Assembly: GCA_030035585.1 (NCBI GenBank)
Contig: CM057468.1
Span: forward strand, 50,836,145 to 50,900,144
DNA: 64,000 bases
Direction: 5' to 3'
From: Dugong dugon
Taxonomy: Eukaryota > Chordata > Mammalia > Sirenia > Dugongidae
The position numbers and the translations under genes were made by a program. Within the stretch, counting starts at the first letter, position 1; every line of letters starts with the position of its first letter. Shown piece after piece: positions 1-11,444 of this stretch. The notes beneath the pieces were generated by a model, which worked only from the letters and a program-made list of their open reading frames with translations, was not told the DNA's origin and searched no databases.

Positions 1-169
1 TCCTCTTTTAGTATTCTCACTCCGTTTGGTGTTTGGCTGAGTTCTTTATCTCTTCATTTGGTGTTCTAGGGTTTCAGGATTGTTGATTCTTTGTTAGGCT
101 TAGTTTTTCGGATCTTTGCTGTGGAGGGACGGCGTGGTGCTTCTGCCTAGAGCACCATCTTGCCCCGCC
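1..169 (-). mobile_element. 5' end of an L1 LINE, antisense, running off the left edge
   Basis: Read on the minus strand, the segment begins ggcggggcaagatggtgctc, the kind of start seen at L1 5' UTRs, and continues A-rich away from it. The second L1 5' end in this window (59166) opens with a similar ggggcag/gaagatgacag motif. The rest of the element would lie left of position 1, so it may be a long copy, but that cannot be seen. An unrelated LTR or ERV leader is the alternative. Confidence 0.5.
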
Positions 170-179
170 TCACATTTAT

Positions 180-540
180 CTTTAAAAAAAAAAAAATTTT
201 ATTATGGAAAATTTAAAACATGTGTAAAGTAGAAAGAACAGTATAGTGAACTTAAGAATACATGTTGCTCAGCTTCAACCATTATCAACTTGTAGTCTGT
301 GGTCTTATTTCATCTACACCCCCATTCAAAATACCTTCTCTGGATTATTTTTAAGCGAATTCCACACAGAATATAATTTCATTTGTTACTATTTCCAGAA
401 TCTCTCTCTCTCTCTCTAAAAAAAAAGAACTCTTTATTATAAAGGTAAAACCATAATACTATTCTCATCCCTAAAAAGTTAACAATAATTCCTCACTATC
501 ATCAATATCCAATTAGTGTTCACATTATCCCAATTATCTT
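180..540 (-). mobile_element. Ancient L1 (L1M-type) 3' region, left part
   Basis: This is AT-rich sequence with the look of an old mammalian L1 3' UTR in antisense. It is interrupted after position 540 by a younger L1 and resumes at 2634; the text reads continuously across the join once the insertion and its duplicated 11 bp are removed. Contains a (TC)n run near 403-417. Confidence 0.5.
530..540. repeat. Target-site duplication, left copy (partner 2623-2633)
   Basis: ccaattatctt occurs at 530-540 and again at 2623-2633, flanking the antisense L1 between them. An 11-bp direct repeat next to the T-rich (poly-A) end is the expected mark of target-primed reverse transcription. Confidence 0.75.
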
Positions 541-2622
541 TTTTTTTTAAATTTTTTTTATTGTAGTTTAGGTGAAGGTTTACAGGACAAATAGTTTCTC
601 ATTAAACAGTCAGTACACATATTGTTTTATGACATTGGTTAACAAAGCCATGACATGTCAACACTCTTCCTTCTCAACCTTGAAGGACCTTTTTTTTTGG
701 TGAAAATATACATAGCCAAAGATACACCATTTCAAAAATTTCTACGTGTACAATTCAGTGACATTGATTACATTCTTCCAGTTGTGCTGCTATTCTCACT
801 ATCCTTTTCCAGATTATTCCATCACAATTGTCTTCAACTCACTGTCCCCTAGGCTTCCCATCAAACCTTTTGAGTTGCTGTTGCCAATTTGATCTCACAT
901 AGATAATTCTTTTCTTTTTTTGTTGTTGTTGTACTTTAAATGAAGGTTTACAGAACAAAATAGTTTCTCATTAAACAGTACACATATTGCCCTATACCAA
1001 CGGTTAACAACCCCACAACATGTCAACACTGTCCTACTCAACCTTGGGTCCCCTATCACCACCTTTCTGTCCCCTCTTGTCTTTTAGTCTTTGTCCCTGG
1101 CCTGCTGTACTTCATTAGTCCTGTTGTGTTTTATGGGGCTGTCCAATCCCCTGCTGAACGGTGAAGCTCAGGAGTGACTTCAACACTGAGCTAAAAGGGT
1201 GTCTGGGAGCCATACTTTCAATGTTTCTCCAGTCTCTGTCAGGCCAGTAAATCTGGTCTTTTTTTTGTGTTAGAATTTGTTCTACATCCTTCTCTAGCTC
1301 TGTTCAGAACCCTCTGTTGTGATCCCAGTCAGAGCAGTCAGTGGTGGTAGCCAGGTAGCATCTAGCGGTACTGGACTCAGTCTGGTGGAGGCCTTGGTAA
1401 CTGTGGTCCATTAGTCCTTTGGACTAATCTTTTTCTTGTATCCTGTTCTCTTCATTCTCCCTTGTTCCTGAAAAGGTGAGACCAGTGGAGTGTCTTAGAT
1501 GGCTGCTGACAGGCTTTTAAGACACCAAGACGCTACTTACCAAGGTAGAATGTAGAACATTGTCTTTATAAACTGTGTTATGTCAATTGAGCTAGATGTT
1601 CCCTGAGACCATGGTCCCCACAGCCCTCCACCCAGCAATTCAGTCCCTCAGGGAGTTTGGATGTGTCTATGGAGCTTCCATGACCTTTCCTTGTACAAGT
1701 TGTGCTCACTTCCTCAGTATTGTGTACCGTCTTACCCTTCACCAAAGTTACCATATTTCTGTTGTCTATTTAGTATTTCCCCCCAACCCCTCCCATCCTT
1801 CGTAACCAACAAAGATTGTTACTTTTTGTGTGTAAACCTTTTCATGAGTTTTTACAATAGAGGTCTCATACAATATTTGTCCTTCTGTGATTGACTTATT
1901 TCATTCAGCATAATGTCCTCCAGTTTCATCCATGTTATGAGATACTTCACAGATTCATCATTGTTCTTTATCGTTGGGTAATACTCCATTGTGTGTATGT
2001 ACCATAGTTTGTTTACCCATTCATCTGTTGATGGGCATCTAGGTTGTTTCCATCTTTTTGGTACTGTGAACAGTGCTGCAATGAACATGGGCGTGCATAT
2101 GTCTATTCGTGTGATGGCTCTTATTTCTCTAGGATATATTCCTAGGAGTGCGATTGCTGATGGTATGGTATTTCTATTTCTATCTTTCTAAGGAAGCACC
2201 ATATTGTTTTCCGAAATGGTTGTATCATTATGCATTCCCATCAGCAGTGCATAAGAGTTCCAATCACCCCACAGCCTCTCCAAAATTTGTTATTTCCAGT
2301 GTTTTTGATTCATGCCAGTAATGCCAGGGTAAGATGGTATCTCATTGTGCTTTTAATTTGCATTTCTGTAATGGCTAGTAATCCTGAGCATTTCCTCATG
2401 TGTCTGTTGGCCGCTTGAATGTCTTCTTTGGTGAAGTGTCTGTTCAAATGCCCATTTTAAAATTTTTTAATTGGATTATTTGTCTTTTTGTTGTAGAGGT
2501 GTTGAATATTCTTATAGATTATAGAGATCAGACCTTTGTCTGACTTGTAATGTCCAAAGATTTTTTTCCCAGTCTGTAGGTTCTCTTTTTACTCTTTTGG
2601 TGAAGACTTTTGAAGAGCATAG
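541..2622 (-). mobile_element. 5'-truncated young L1, antisense, about 2.08 kb
   Basis: From left to right this holds a poly-T tract, a composite 3' tail (541-1060), the L1 3' UTR and the C-terminal part of ORF2, all reversed. It is bounded by an 11-bp TSD (530-540, 2623-2633). The 3' UTR is closely related to the sense copies at 10718 and 54083. The tail has three modules: a 'gaaggtttacag' module, a different 'atacacatagcc'-type module, then a second 'gaaggtttacag' module. Confidence 0.88.
1852..2622 (-). pseudogene. L1 ORF2 C-terminal remnant
   Basis: The minus-strand frame ending near 1852 carries the conserved L1 ORF2 C-terminal stretch with STDEWVNKLWYIHTMEYY, followed by the KNNDES and SQKDKY motifs. 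In intact L1s this region follows the reverse transcriptase domain and helps bind RNA. The reading frame is broken by stops upstream and the endonuclease and polymerase domains are missing through 5' truncation, so it is dead. The same block is seen at 43668-44045. Confidence 0.85.
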
Positions 2623-2633
2623 CCAATTATCTT

Positions 2634-3234
2634 AAAAATCTGAATGTAATATATTTGTTTCAGTGGGAATCCAAACGAGTCCCATACCTTGTAATTGGTT
2701 GATACGTCTCTTAAACCACTTTTAATCTGCATATTTTGGCTTTAACTCTTTTTATTTCATTGAAATTTCCTTGAAGAAGCTTTTTCTTTTTTTTTTCCTA
2801 TAGAGTTTGAATTCTGCTTATTGTATTCCTGTGGTTCATTTAACGTTGTCCTCTGAATTTCTTATAAATTGGTAGTTGGATCTAGATGTTTGGTCAGATT
2901 TAGATTCAGGTTGTTTTGGCAAGACAAATTTATAGGTAGTGTTGTGCTTTTCTATTAGGAAGTACATAATGTTGGGTTGTCTCTTTTTTATGATTATCAT
3001 TGGCTAGGTCCATTAATTCATTCAAAGTTGTGAAATAGAGATATTCAGATTCTACTATTCCTTCTCCATTTATTATGGAAGTAGGTCCAGGAAGAGCAAT
3101 GTCCTTTCATCAGTGAGTTAGTTATCCTGAGGAATAGTTCTTCTAGAAAAGTAAGGATAAGTGCTTGATTATTTTTCTTTATTTAGCAGTTTTCAAAGCA
3201 ATGAGGTTATTCTTTGAAATCCTCCAAAGACAAC
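2634..3234 (-). mobile_element. Ancient L1 (L1M-type) 3' UTR, right part
   Basis: Continues the element of 180-540 after the younger L1. Phrases such as ggtagttggatctagatgtt and the 'ggttgtctctttttta' block recall old mammalian L1 3' UTRs in antisense. The exact subfamily is not assigned. Confidence 0.5.
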
Positions 3235-4060
3235 TGCAGTGCAATGAATTACTTAATATGGCCTTTCTAGCCATGGTCTTTGTGACTCACACACAATGAG
3301 TGCAACTATGCAAATAAGGTATATGGAACCTGTGATGGTTGGGGTTATGTGTCAACTTAGCTGTGGTTGTCCTCCATTTTATGCGTTGTGGATCCTGACC
3401 TCTACATGTTGATGAGGCAGGATTGGTGTAAGTTGTGTCTTGGGTCACAGCCTTGCAGGAGGGCATGACTCAAAGCCCTATCCTTACTAAAGTTATGTCC
3501 TTTCCTGGGATGTGGCCTGCTTTTAAGATATATGTATGTCCTGGCAAAGCTCTCTCTCTCTCTGCATCTGGATTCCGCGTCCTGTTCAAGATCAGCTGAC
3601 CTCCCCAGAGGCCTCCTGTCTGACCTGTCAATTCTGGGGTTCTCCAGCCTCCACAGCCCATTGGGCTGGTAACCTATTGTGTGACCTGATTTGCCAGCTT
3701 CCGCAGCATTGTGAGCCAGCAGCCTGTGGTCTGAACTGCCAGTTTGGGTTCATCAGCCCCTGCAGCCACGTGGGTTGGGAGAAGTCTACGCCTGTCCCAA
3801 GAATTTGGGACTTACCAACCTCCACAGCTACGTGAGCCATTTCCTTTATATGGTTCGTGAGTTCTGTGAGATGTTGCAGTGAATAAGGGAACCCAAAGAC
3901 TGAAGGGAGAGTACTCAGGGGAGAGGAAGTAGCTGATGTGAGAGATGATGGAGTGGTACAGCAGCTTGGAAAAGTTGGAATTTGGGACATCTTTAACCTC
4001 CGCCTCGTAGGAACCAGCTTTGTGCTGATCCTTATTAAAAGAAATTATTCGTTTAATTAC
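3235..4060 (+). mobile_element. LTR-like repeat, copy A (about 0.83 kb)
   Basis: Aligns by eye over its whole length with 49688-50565. Shared landmarks are tgcagtgcaat..attacttaat at the start, tgatggttggg near 3334, repeated 'gacctg..ccagctt' phrases in the middle, and 'ggaaccagctttgtg' near the end. No coding capacity is seen. Size, lack of ORFs and position next to other LTR-type repeats suggest a solo LTR of the ERVL type, but I could not define terminal TG..CA or a TSD. Confidence 0.6.
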
Positions 4061-5253
4061 CAATTAGTTTTTTTCTTTTAGTATTATTTTGAACTCATTG
4101 ATTTAAAACATGCTTAATGTGTTAATCGTACCTACTTTCTTTTGAAGTTGGTTCCTGAGAACTTTTTGACATGACCCACATAGCCATTGATAACATTCTG
4201 AGCTCTTTGTTATGACAAGATGTTCCAGGCTCATCTTATATTTTTCAGTCCCAGGCCTGGAATTAGCTATTTCTTCAAAAAGCCTTTGTTCCTTTACTAA
4301 AAAATGGTATTTAGAGACCATAATCTACTTACCAGGGGATCTCATTGCCACCGGATTGGTTTCTAGGCATTTTCAGTGGACAGAGCTAGGAAATATGTTT
4401 TTAACTTAAAGATAAAATAGACCATGAGTTCTTATTGATACTTGCAATTCAATTTCAGGATTTTTACCTAACCTCACTGATTTTATATCTGTATCTCCTT
4501 TTACCTAAGACCAAAAAAAATTTTTTTTAAATTCTCAGTTATACCAGTACAATTACTCACTTTCATTACCCCACAATATACATGTAACAGTTTCAGGATA
4601 GCAACACCAACACTATCACCAACAATAAGAATACTGAAAACAGCTGAAGAATTTTTTTCTGTAGTTATCATTGTTCTTAGGGTACATTCCATCAGGGATG
4701 TATATAATCAAATTATTATGTTTGAAACTACTTGGAAAATGTCCTCTCTTTGTAATTATGCCACCAATTAGATACAGTTAGGATACATTGTTTTATTTTA
4801 ATTTTATTTATAGGGATTTGTCTTAAAATTTTTTTAATAGTTATATAAAATAGTCACATGGTGCCCAGATTGATTCTATAAAGCAAGATATATTTTCTAA
4901 AAGTCTAGCTCTATCCCCATCCTTTCTACCTGAATATATACTTATATATATTTAAAATAAACAATGGATGAAAAATATAGTACTTATTTTACTGATTTAA
5001 TACATTCTGTTTCTACTAAGAAGACATAATATATAAATATTTCTACATATAGGATATTTGATATTTATATCTCTGAGGTTACTGAGCTCCAGGACAAGAT
5101 TCCAACAGTAGATATATAACAAAGGAGAGAGACTTCATATGGCTGCAGGTGAGTGAGTGAGGGAGAGAATAGTATGAGATAGATTAGTAAGGAGTAGATC
5201 ATTTGAGTGGAACTTGACTTGTACCCAGATTGAGAAGGGAAGCTATCGGCGAG
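4061..5253. other. Unassigned AT-rich interval
   Basis: No repeat family, RNA gene or convincing ORF recognised. The longest frames (for example 4103-4321 minus) have no recognisable motif. Likely a mixture of single-copy DNA and decayed repeats. Confidence 0.5.
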
Positions 5254-5580
5254 TGTTATGGATTAAATTGTGTCCTCCAAAAATATGTGTTGTAAATCCT
5301 AACTCCTATACCTGTGGTAACGCAGTGGTTAAGCAGTCAGCTTCTAACCAAAAGGCTGTGCTTAGAACCCACCAGCTGCTCCATGGGAGAAAGATGTGGC
5401 AGTCTGCTTCTATAAAGATTACAGCCTTAGAAATCCTATGGGGCAGTTCTATTTTGTCCTTTAGCATTACTGTGAGTCAGAATCAACAAGAAGGCAAAGT
5501 TTTTGTTTTTTTAAACACCTGTGGTTAAAATCCCATTTGGGAGTGGGTTTTCTGTTATAGCAGCACTAGACAACCAAGAC
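5254..5580 (+). mobile_element. MaLR-like LTR, internally deleted, hosting an AfroSINE
   Basis: Starts tgttatggattaaattgtgt and ends ..tatagcagcactagacaacc, matching the ends of the LTR at 46886-47378. The middle is missing: the text jumps from 'atacctgtgg' to 'cacctgtggttaaaatccca' across the inserted SINE, then straight to the LTR end. Confidence 0.7.
5318..5514 (+). mobile_element. AfroSINE (gagccc subtype) inside LTR
   Basis: tRNA-derived SINE lacking its first bases. It has taacgcagtggttaag (A-box region), 'ctaaccaaaaggct', 'gtggcagtctgcttc', 'attacagcctta' and 'tgagtcagaatcaac'. Flanking copies of acctgtgg mark the TSD. Confidence 0.9.
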
Positions 5581-5625
5581 GAAGGGTTCTGAGCACAGAA
5601 GCATCATATTCTGACTTAGGTTTTA

Positions 5626-5830
5626 GCAGGAGCACCCTTGCTGATGTGTTGAGAATAGACTAGGGGTAAGGAGGAGAGGCGGGTGGGTGCAGGGAGACAA
5701 GTTAGGATGTTAGTGATATAGTGAGAGCTGAGTGTGGCTTGCACCAGGGTGGTAACAGTGACATTGGTCAGAAGTAGTTGGATTCTGGATATAATTTGAA
5801 TAAAAATTCTTTTAGTAGAGAATTCATCCA
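5626..5830 (-). mobile_element. L2 LINE fragment
   Basis: Phrases such as gttgagaatagac, 'gtggcttgcaccagggtggtaacag' (split here) and 'ggattctggatata' match the antisense of L2 ORF2 just downstream of the reverse-transcriptase core. The same region is present in longer L2 copies in this window. Confidence 0.75.
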
Positions 5831-5958
5831 AGATAAGAAAGGCCCAGAACCATTTGTGGGTGGAGATGAAGAAAGGAAAATAAAATGAGTGAATTCGCTA
5901 AAACCTCCCTGAGACATTGCAGCCCAAGCAGCCCTGATTTGGCGCCCCTCTAACCATG

Positions 5959-6186
5959 GAGGAGTCCCTGGGTGGTGCAAACAGTTAATGAGCTCAGACT
6001 CTAACTGCAAAATGGGAGGTTCAAATCCACCCAGGGGTGCCTCAGAAGAAAGGCCTGGTGATCTACTTCCAAAAAAATCAGCCATTGAAAACCCAATGGA
6101 GCACAGTTGTATTCTGACACACATAGTCATAGTTGACTCCATGGCAACTGGTTTACTGGTCTGTTTCCTTTTTTTTTTTTTTTTTA
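5959..6186 (+). mobile_element. AfroSINE (gagtccctgggtgg subtype)
   Basis: Full-length copy: head ggagtccctgggtggtgcaa, 'aggttcaaatccaccca' B-box region, 'gatctacttccaaaa', 'ctgacacacat', and a 'ggcaactggttt' end followed by a T-rich tail. Confidence 0.92.
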
Positions 6187-6372
6187 AGAGTACTAAAGGA
6201 AGCACCTTTACTCTTCTTTACTGCTACCTGTTTTAATATGAAACCTCAGGTTAGTTCCCAAGTTTTCCCAGTAATTTCAAAGGTTTTTATAAATAATCTC
6301 ATTAAAATGTCCAGTCCAGGCCATTGTTTTAGAAGGTTAATATCTCCTACAGTTAAATATTTCTTTATACCA

Positions 6373-6510
6373 ACTGGAGTCCTTGGGTGGTGCAGATAGT
6401 TAACATACTCTCCTACTAACCGAAAGACCGGCAGTTGGGGTCCAGCCAGAGGCAGCTTGAAAGAAAGGCCTGGTGATCTACATCCAAAAAACCAGACGGC
6501 AACTGGTTAC
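6373..6510 (+). mobile_element. AfroSINE, internally deleted
   Basis: The head (ggagtccttgggtggtgcag) and the 'ggtgatctacatccaaaaaa' part are present, followed directly by 'gacggcaactggtt'. The usual 'ctgacacacatgggg' middle is missing. Confidence 0.85.
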
Positions 6511-7265
6511 TAACTATGGGACACAGAAAGGAGGGTTCTCTCCATGTTGCCACGTGACATGGGCTCGGTTGCCTACACTTGGCAGGAGACAAAGCAATCT
6601 GCCTAGAGACACAGGGCCTGGTGAGAGATGTGGTGATAGAGACAAGGGCCAGAACAGAGCAAGAGGAACAGTACTTGTGTGTGCTTTAGACAACCTCTGC
6701 AGTCTACAAATGCTGCCTGTGGGAGGTGGGTAGTCTGTCCAGGTAGGAGTGAGAGTGAGTAAAACTTGAATCATTGCGGTTAATGGAACCCCATTTGAGT
6801 CCACAGACTTGTAAGGGTTGAAGATTTGTGGTTATAGACTGAATCTGCATGGACTTAAATAAGGACATTGGCTCTGCCCACAACCATCATGAGCAAGTTA
6901 GGCCTGTCGGTGCTGAACCAGACTCCACTGAGTGGATTCATAGCTAATGAGACCATTAGTTCAATGGATGGATATGGTCAGTCTCCTGGAGCATGTGCAT
7001 GTGGCAAAGATGCCACAAGGACAGGCTCTCAGAAAGTGAAGGATAATAAGCACAAGCATCACCTTATGCTGTCTCAGGTGGCCTGCCCACACCCACACCA
7101 CCAATGGGCACGTGATCACTGCTATGTTTACAAGAAGGTTGGCAAAGAAGACAGGGATACCTGCTCCCTTCCCACCCCCCAACCGCACACCTGAGAAAGC
7201 CAGAGATTAGAGATGGCCAATGCACAGACCATTTTTCAAAGTTTGCTGGTCCTTAAAGTGGAGAT
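6511..7265. other. Unassigned interval
   Basis: Two overlapping chance ORFs (6514-6804 minus, 6868-7194 plus) have no recognisable domain. It reads like single-copy or old LTR sequence; no repeat family was recognised. Confidence 0.45.
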
Positions 7266-7470
7266 TAAGGAGCTTTTTGGTGCAATGGTTAAGTGCTTGG
7301 CTGCTAACCAAAAGTTCAATGGTTTGAACCCACCCAGTAGCTCCACAGGAGAAAGGCCTGGCAATCTGCTCCTGTAAAGATTACAGCGTAAGAAACCCTA
7401 TGGGGCATTTCTACTCTGTCCTATAGGGTTGCTATGAGTTGGAATCAACTTGACAGCACACAACAAGAAT
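7266..7470 (+). mobile_element. AfroSINE (gagccc subtype)
   Basis: Diverged head (aaggagctttttggtgcaat), then 'gctgctaaccaaaag', 'aggcctggcaatctgctcc', 'cctatggggca', and 'gttggaatcaacttgacagcac' followed by an acaacaa tail of the kind shared with RTE. Confidence 0.9.
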
Positions 7471-7534
7471 GATAAAGTAGAAATTGATAGGGATACCTAA
7501 CCCAAATGGACATATAACAACTCTCATTAACTTC

Positions 7535-7644
7535 TGCCTGAATTATTCAATCCAGTTTAACAAACATACATTGAATGTTTGCTAGGTGTCAAACACTGTG
7601 CTGGGCTCTGCGGATAGAAATTTGAATAATTCATGGCCCCTATC
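7535..7644 (-). mobile_element. L2 3' end, left part
   Basis: acattgaatgtttgctaggt..caaacactgtgctgggctct is the antisense of the L2 3' end. An L1 is inserted just downstream and L2 resumes at about 8563. Confidence 0.75.
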
Positions 7645-8562
7645 CTTTTTTTTTTTTGATTACTAGATTAAGTTTATTTTTTATTTTTTTCTAAATTTTA
7701 TTTATTTTGTTGTTGTTGTTGTGAACATACACAGCAAAACACACACCAACTCAACAGTTTCTATGTGTACAATTTAGTGACACTGATTACATTTTTCAAG
7801 TTGTACAACTATTCTCACCCTCCTTTTCTGAGTTGTTCCTCCCTCATTAACATAAGCTCACTGCCCCCTAAAGTTGCTATCTAATCTTTCAAGTTGCTCT
7901 TGTTAATTTGATCCGATATAGATACTTCTTAAAAGAACATAATTCTCAAGGCAGACATCTTTTCTAGTTAAGCTAAACTATTGCTCAGCTTTAACATGAC
8001 TTCAAGAATATTTTTGGTTTAAGGTTTAAATACTATCTCAGGGAAATAGTTTCAGGGGTTCATCCACCCTCCGTGGCTCCAGAAAGTCTACAGTCTGTGA
8101 GAATTTAAAATTCTGTTCTGCATTTTCCCCTTTTTTGATCAGCAGTCTTCTATGGAATCTTTGGTTAAAATGTTGAGTAATGGTAGCCCGGCACCATCCA
8201 ATTCTTCTGATCTCATGGCAAAGGAGGTAGTTGTACATGGAGGTAATTAACCACGCATTCCATATCCTCCTCCTATCCCTGACTCTCCTTCTTCCTCTGT
8301 TGTTCCAGATAAATAGAGACTAACTACTGTGCGTTGGATGGCTGCTTGCAAGCTTTTAAGACCCTAGACACTGCACAACAAACTAGGAGGTAGAACAGAA
8401 GCACTAAACACGTTATTAGGCCAATTAACTAGGATGTTCCATGAAACCATGACCCTAAACCTCCAAACCAAGGAACCAAATAAATCCCATGAGGTGTTTT
8501 GTTGTACATAAGCAGCCTCAGCAGCTACTCTTTTTTGTCATTGTCATTGTTGTAAATATATC
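7645..8562 (-). mobile_element. Older L1 3' end, antisense, inserted in L2
   Basis: A poly-T start, then gttgttgttgtgaacataca and 'gtgacactgattaca..ttgtacaactattctcacc', which correspond to the middle tail module of the younger L1s (699-900, 45825-45920). It continues through the L1 3' UTR ('aagcttttaagaccct', 'ccatgaaaccatgac'). A diverged TSD (tggcccctatcctttt / tggcctctgtcttttt) flanks it. Confidence 0.75.
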
Positions 8563-9025
8563 TGGCCTCTGTCTTTTTGGAGTTAAGTGTTTAGTGACAG
8601 GAGGCTGGCTCAGAAAATGATTATTTCTGTACAATGTGGTAAGTCACGCACAAGCTGCCTTGGGGGGCTGGAGGAGGGAACCCACCCCAGCCCATGGATA
8701 AGGGTAGGCTTCTTGAAAGGGGTGATGCAAGACCTTGCAGCAGACTGAGGGGGGCTACAGAGTGGCTCAGTGGAGGGAGGGGGAGCAGATATGGGTCTCC
8801 TAGGCAGCAGTATGATGAGCACTGGAATGACATGTAGGGGATGTGCACACCATCCTAGTAGTGCAAGGTGGGAAGTGACTAAGGCCTAGGCTGGGTATGT
8901 GAGCAGGGGTCTCCTCTAGAAAGCCTTCAATGCCATCTTAATGAGCTTGGGCTTTATCTGGAGCTATCAGCAAGCCACTTAAGGGCTTTGAGTGAGGGCA
9001 AGAGTATTAGGAATGAAGAAAATAT
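8563..9025 (-). mobile_element. L2 LINE fragment, right part
   Basis: Phrases such as tgatgcaagaccttgcag and 'gggctttatctgg..aagccacttaagggctttgagtg' are antisense to the L2 ORF2 C-terminal region. Part of the same L2 copy as 7535-7644. Confidence 0.65.
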
Positions 9026-9500
9026 AGTGGATTTGGGAAATATTTGTTTTACCCTTGTAACTAAAAACAAAACAGAACAAAACATCTTCTTTACACAAAA
9101 TTTAAATGTTACTGAAATACATATATGGAAAGTGCAATTCCATCACCCAAGTTATTGATTTTTTTTTTACTATTCCTCTATTTGTTTGATTCTGTAAATG
9201 ACTTATTAATATTGGGGTGGGGTGAAAATAAGAAGACTTCATAATACCTTTTCACAACTAGCTTTTTTTTCCCCCATTTTTCAATGTATTTTGGAGACTT
9301 TTCTGTTTTTCCATAGATCTATTGTATTTGTTTAAGCAGCTGTATATATCCCACTGTATGAGTGAAACATTTTTCATTTAACCATTTATCTATTGGTGGA
9401 TATTTGGATTCTTCCAAGTTTTTATCTTTCTTTTTAATTTTTTAAATCAATTCAAGGCATACACCCACTCCTCACTTATTAACACGGTTAGGTTGAAAAA
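9026..9500 (-). mobile_element. Ancient L1 (L1M-type) fragment
   Basis: 'tatatcccactgtatgagtg', 'aaccatttatctattggtgg' and 'atttggattcttccaagttt' resemble the antisense of the widespread L1 ORF2 3' region. Diverged; subfamily not assigned. Confidence 0.5.
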
Positions 9501-10189
9501 TGCAAAAATTGGCATTATGCAAAAATGGAAGATGACCACATCTGATCACAAAATGAAGGATGACTATATCATTACATAACCACCAAATTACATCATTACA
9601 TAACTGTAATATATATGCAGTTTGTAAAAGCATATAGTGCTAAGACCCACCCTTCCATACACACACACAAAACACTATTCTTTCTCTCATTTTTCCAGTA
9701 TAGTCATATCCTTATTTCAATTCAATAAATATTCAGTGTTGACAATATTATTACTATGGAATTATTATTCAGAGATGAGCCATGTAGGTTTGAGTGATTA
9801 CAGTTCCTTTCTTGTGTATTTTTGTTCTGTGAAGCAATCACCAATTCACCCCCAAATTTTGGCCAGACTGTAATAACATCTCCCAGTATGTTCAAGCACA
9901 TTACATGTTCTAGTAGTCTTAATTTTCTTCTTGGAGACATCCCTTCAAGAGTCCTCTATCATCCTACTTCACCTTGGACTAGGCCTGTTGAGTAGCATTG
10001 CCCTGGAACTTCTCTTCTCCATCATCCATCCTGGGAATTTCCTTCCCTTTCTCCTGTCTTGAGGCCCTTGTGTCCTGGTTGCCATGTCTTCCCTTCCCAT
10101 CTTTGTTTACTCTCTTGTTCTGATGCAGGATATCCTCCAGTAACTTTCCAAGAAACATGTTAAGGCATTTCATTAAAGTTTTAGGAGGT
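9501..10189. other. Unassigned interval
   Basis: No gene seen. Short frames at 9637-9873 and 9979-10173 have no known motif. The stretch 9940-10180 resembles a mammal-wide repeat that I could not name. Confidence 0.4.
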
Positions 10190-10717
10190 AAAATTCAAAC
10201 TTGATGATTGAATGGATGTAGGAGGATGAGAGGGAGGAAAGAATAAGAAAAGACCCCCAAGCTTTTGTGTGAAGTGTCTAAATTACTAAGTGTAAGGGAA
10301 TCAGAGTTGGATTGAGGGTAGAGTGAAGTTACTGGATGCACTGAGTTACCTGGGATGTGTAGGCACATAGCAGCTAGTAGATATCTACCTGAATTTCAGG
10401 AAAGATGTCAGGGATAGAGATCAATTTGTAGCTGTCAACCTGAATGTGGTTATTAAACCATAAGAGTGAATGAGATTGGTTGGGAAAAGGATATAGAATG
10501 AGGGAGAGAGTGAGCCAAGGATGAATCCCAGGTATGCACAAATGAAAGTCTGAGGGAAAGAGGTTCAGGAAAAGAAATCTGAGAAGGAACCATCAGAGTG
10601 GTGGGAGAACCAGAAGAAATTAGAGCCCATGGACAATAGAGATAAATCGTAAGACTGTATATTGTGTAGCAGAAAACTTTAAGTAGGAGGAAGTCTATTA
10701 AAATAATGGGTAAATGG
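10190..10717 (-). mobile_element. L2 LINE fragment
   Basis: Antisense L2 ORF2 phrases: 'gaaaagacccccaagctttt', 'gagagagtgagccaaggatgaatcccaggt' (split), and 'agaggttcaggaaaagaaat'. Interrupted at its right end by the L1 3' end at 10718. Confidence 0.65.
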
Positions 10718-11426
10718 CTTTCAGGGAACATCTAGGTCAATTGGCATAACAAAGCTTATTAAGAAAATGTTCTGCGTCCTACTTTGGTGAGTGGTGGCTG
10801 GGGTCTTAAAAGCTTGCAATCTGCCATCTAAGATGCTTCAATTGGTCCCAACCACCTAGAGTAAAGGAGAATGAAGAACACCAAAGACACAAGGAAAGTA
10901 GTAGCTCAAGAGACAGAAAGGGCCACATAAACCAGAGATTTCATCAGCCTGAGACCAGAAGAGCTAGATGGTGTCCGGCTACCACCAATGACTGCCCTGA
11001 CAGGGAACACAGCAGACAGTCCTGGATGGAGCAGGAGAAACGTAGGGTGCAGAACTCAAATTCTAGTAAGAAGATCAGACTTAATGGTCTGACTGAGGCT
11101 GGAGGTACCCCAGAAAGCATGGCTCCTGGACTCTCTATCAGCCCAGAACTAAAACAATTTCTGAGGCCAACTCTTCAGACAGGGATTGGACTGGACTGTA
11201 GGACATAAAGTGATACTTGTGAGGAGTGTGTCTCTTTGCTCAAGTAGGTATAAGAGGCTAAACGGGCAACTTCTGTCCAGAGATGAGATGGGAAGGCAGA
11301 GAGGGTTTGGAGCTGGTTGAATGGACATGGGGAGTCAGGGGTGGAAAGGAGGAGTGTGCTGTCACAGTATGGGGAGACCAACTAGAGTCACATAACAATG
11401 TATGTATAAATTTTTGTATGGGAAAA
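10718..11426 (+). mobile_element. L1 3' UTR, sense, with type-C tail
   Basis: gggaacatctaggtcaattg opens the same 3' UTR block as 54170 onward. After the block ending 'ggattggactggac', this copy uses a tail (11214-11426: 'gataag..', 'gatgggaaggcagagagg', 'ggagctggttgaatgg', 'acaatgtatgta') that differs from the tail of the copies at 541 and 54083 but matches the copy at 61352-61601. The TSD is aaaataatgg(g)taaatgg (10700-10717 and 11427-11444). Confidence 0.82.
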
Positions 11427-11444
11427 AAAATAATGGTAAAATGG

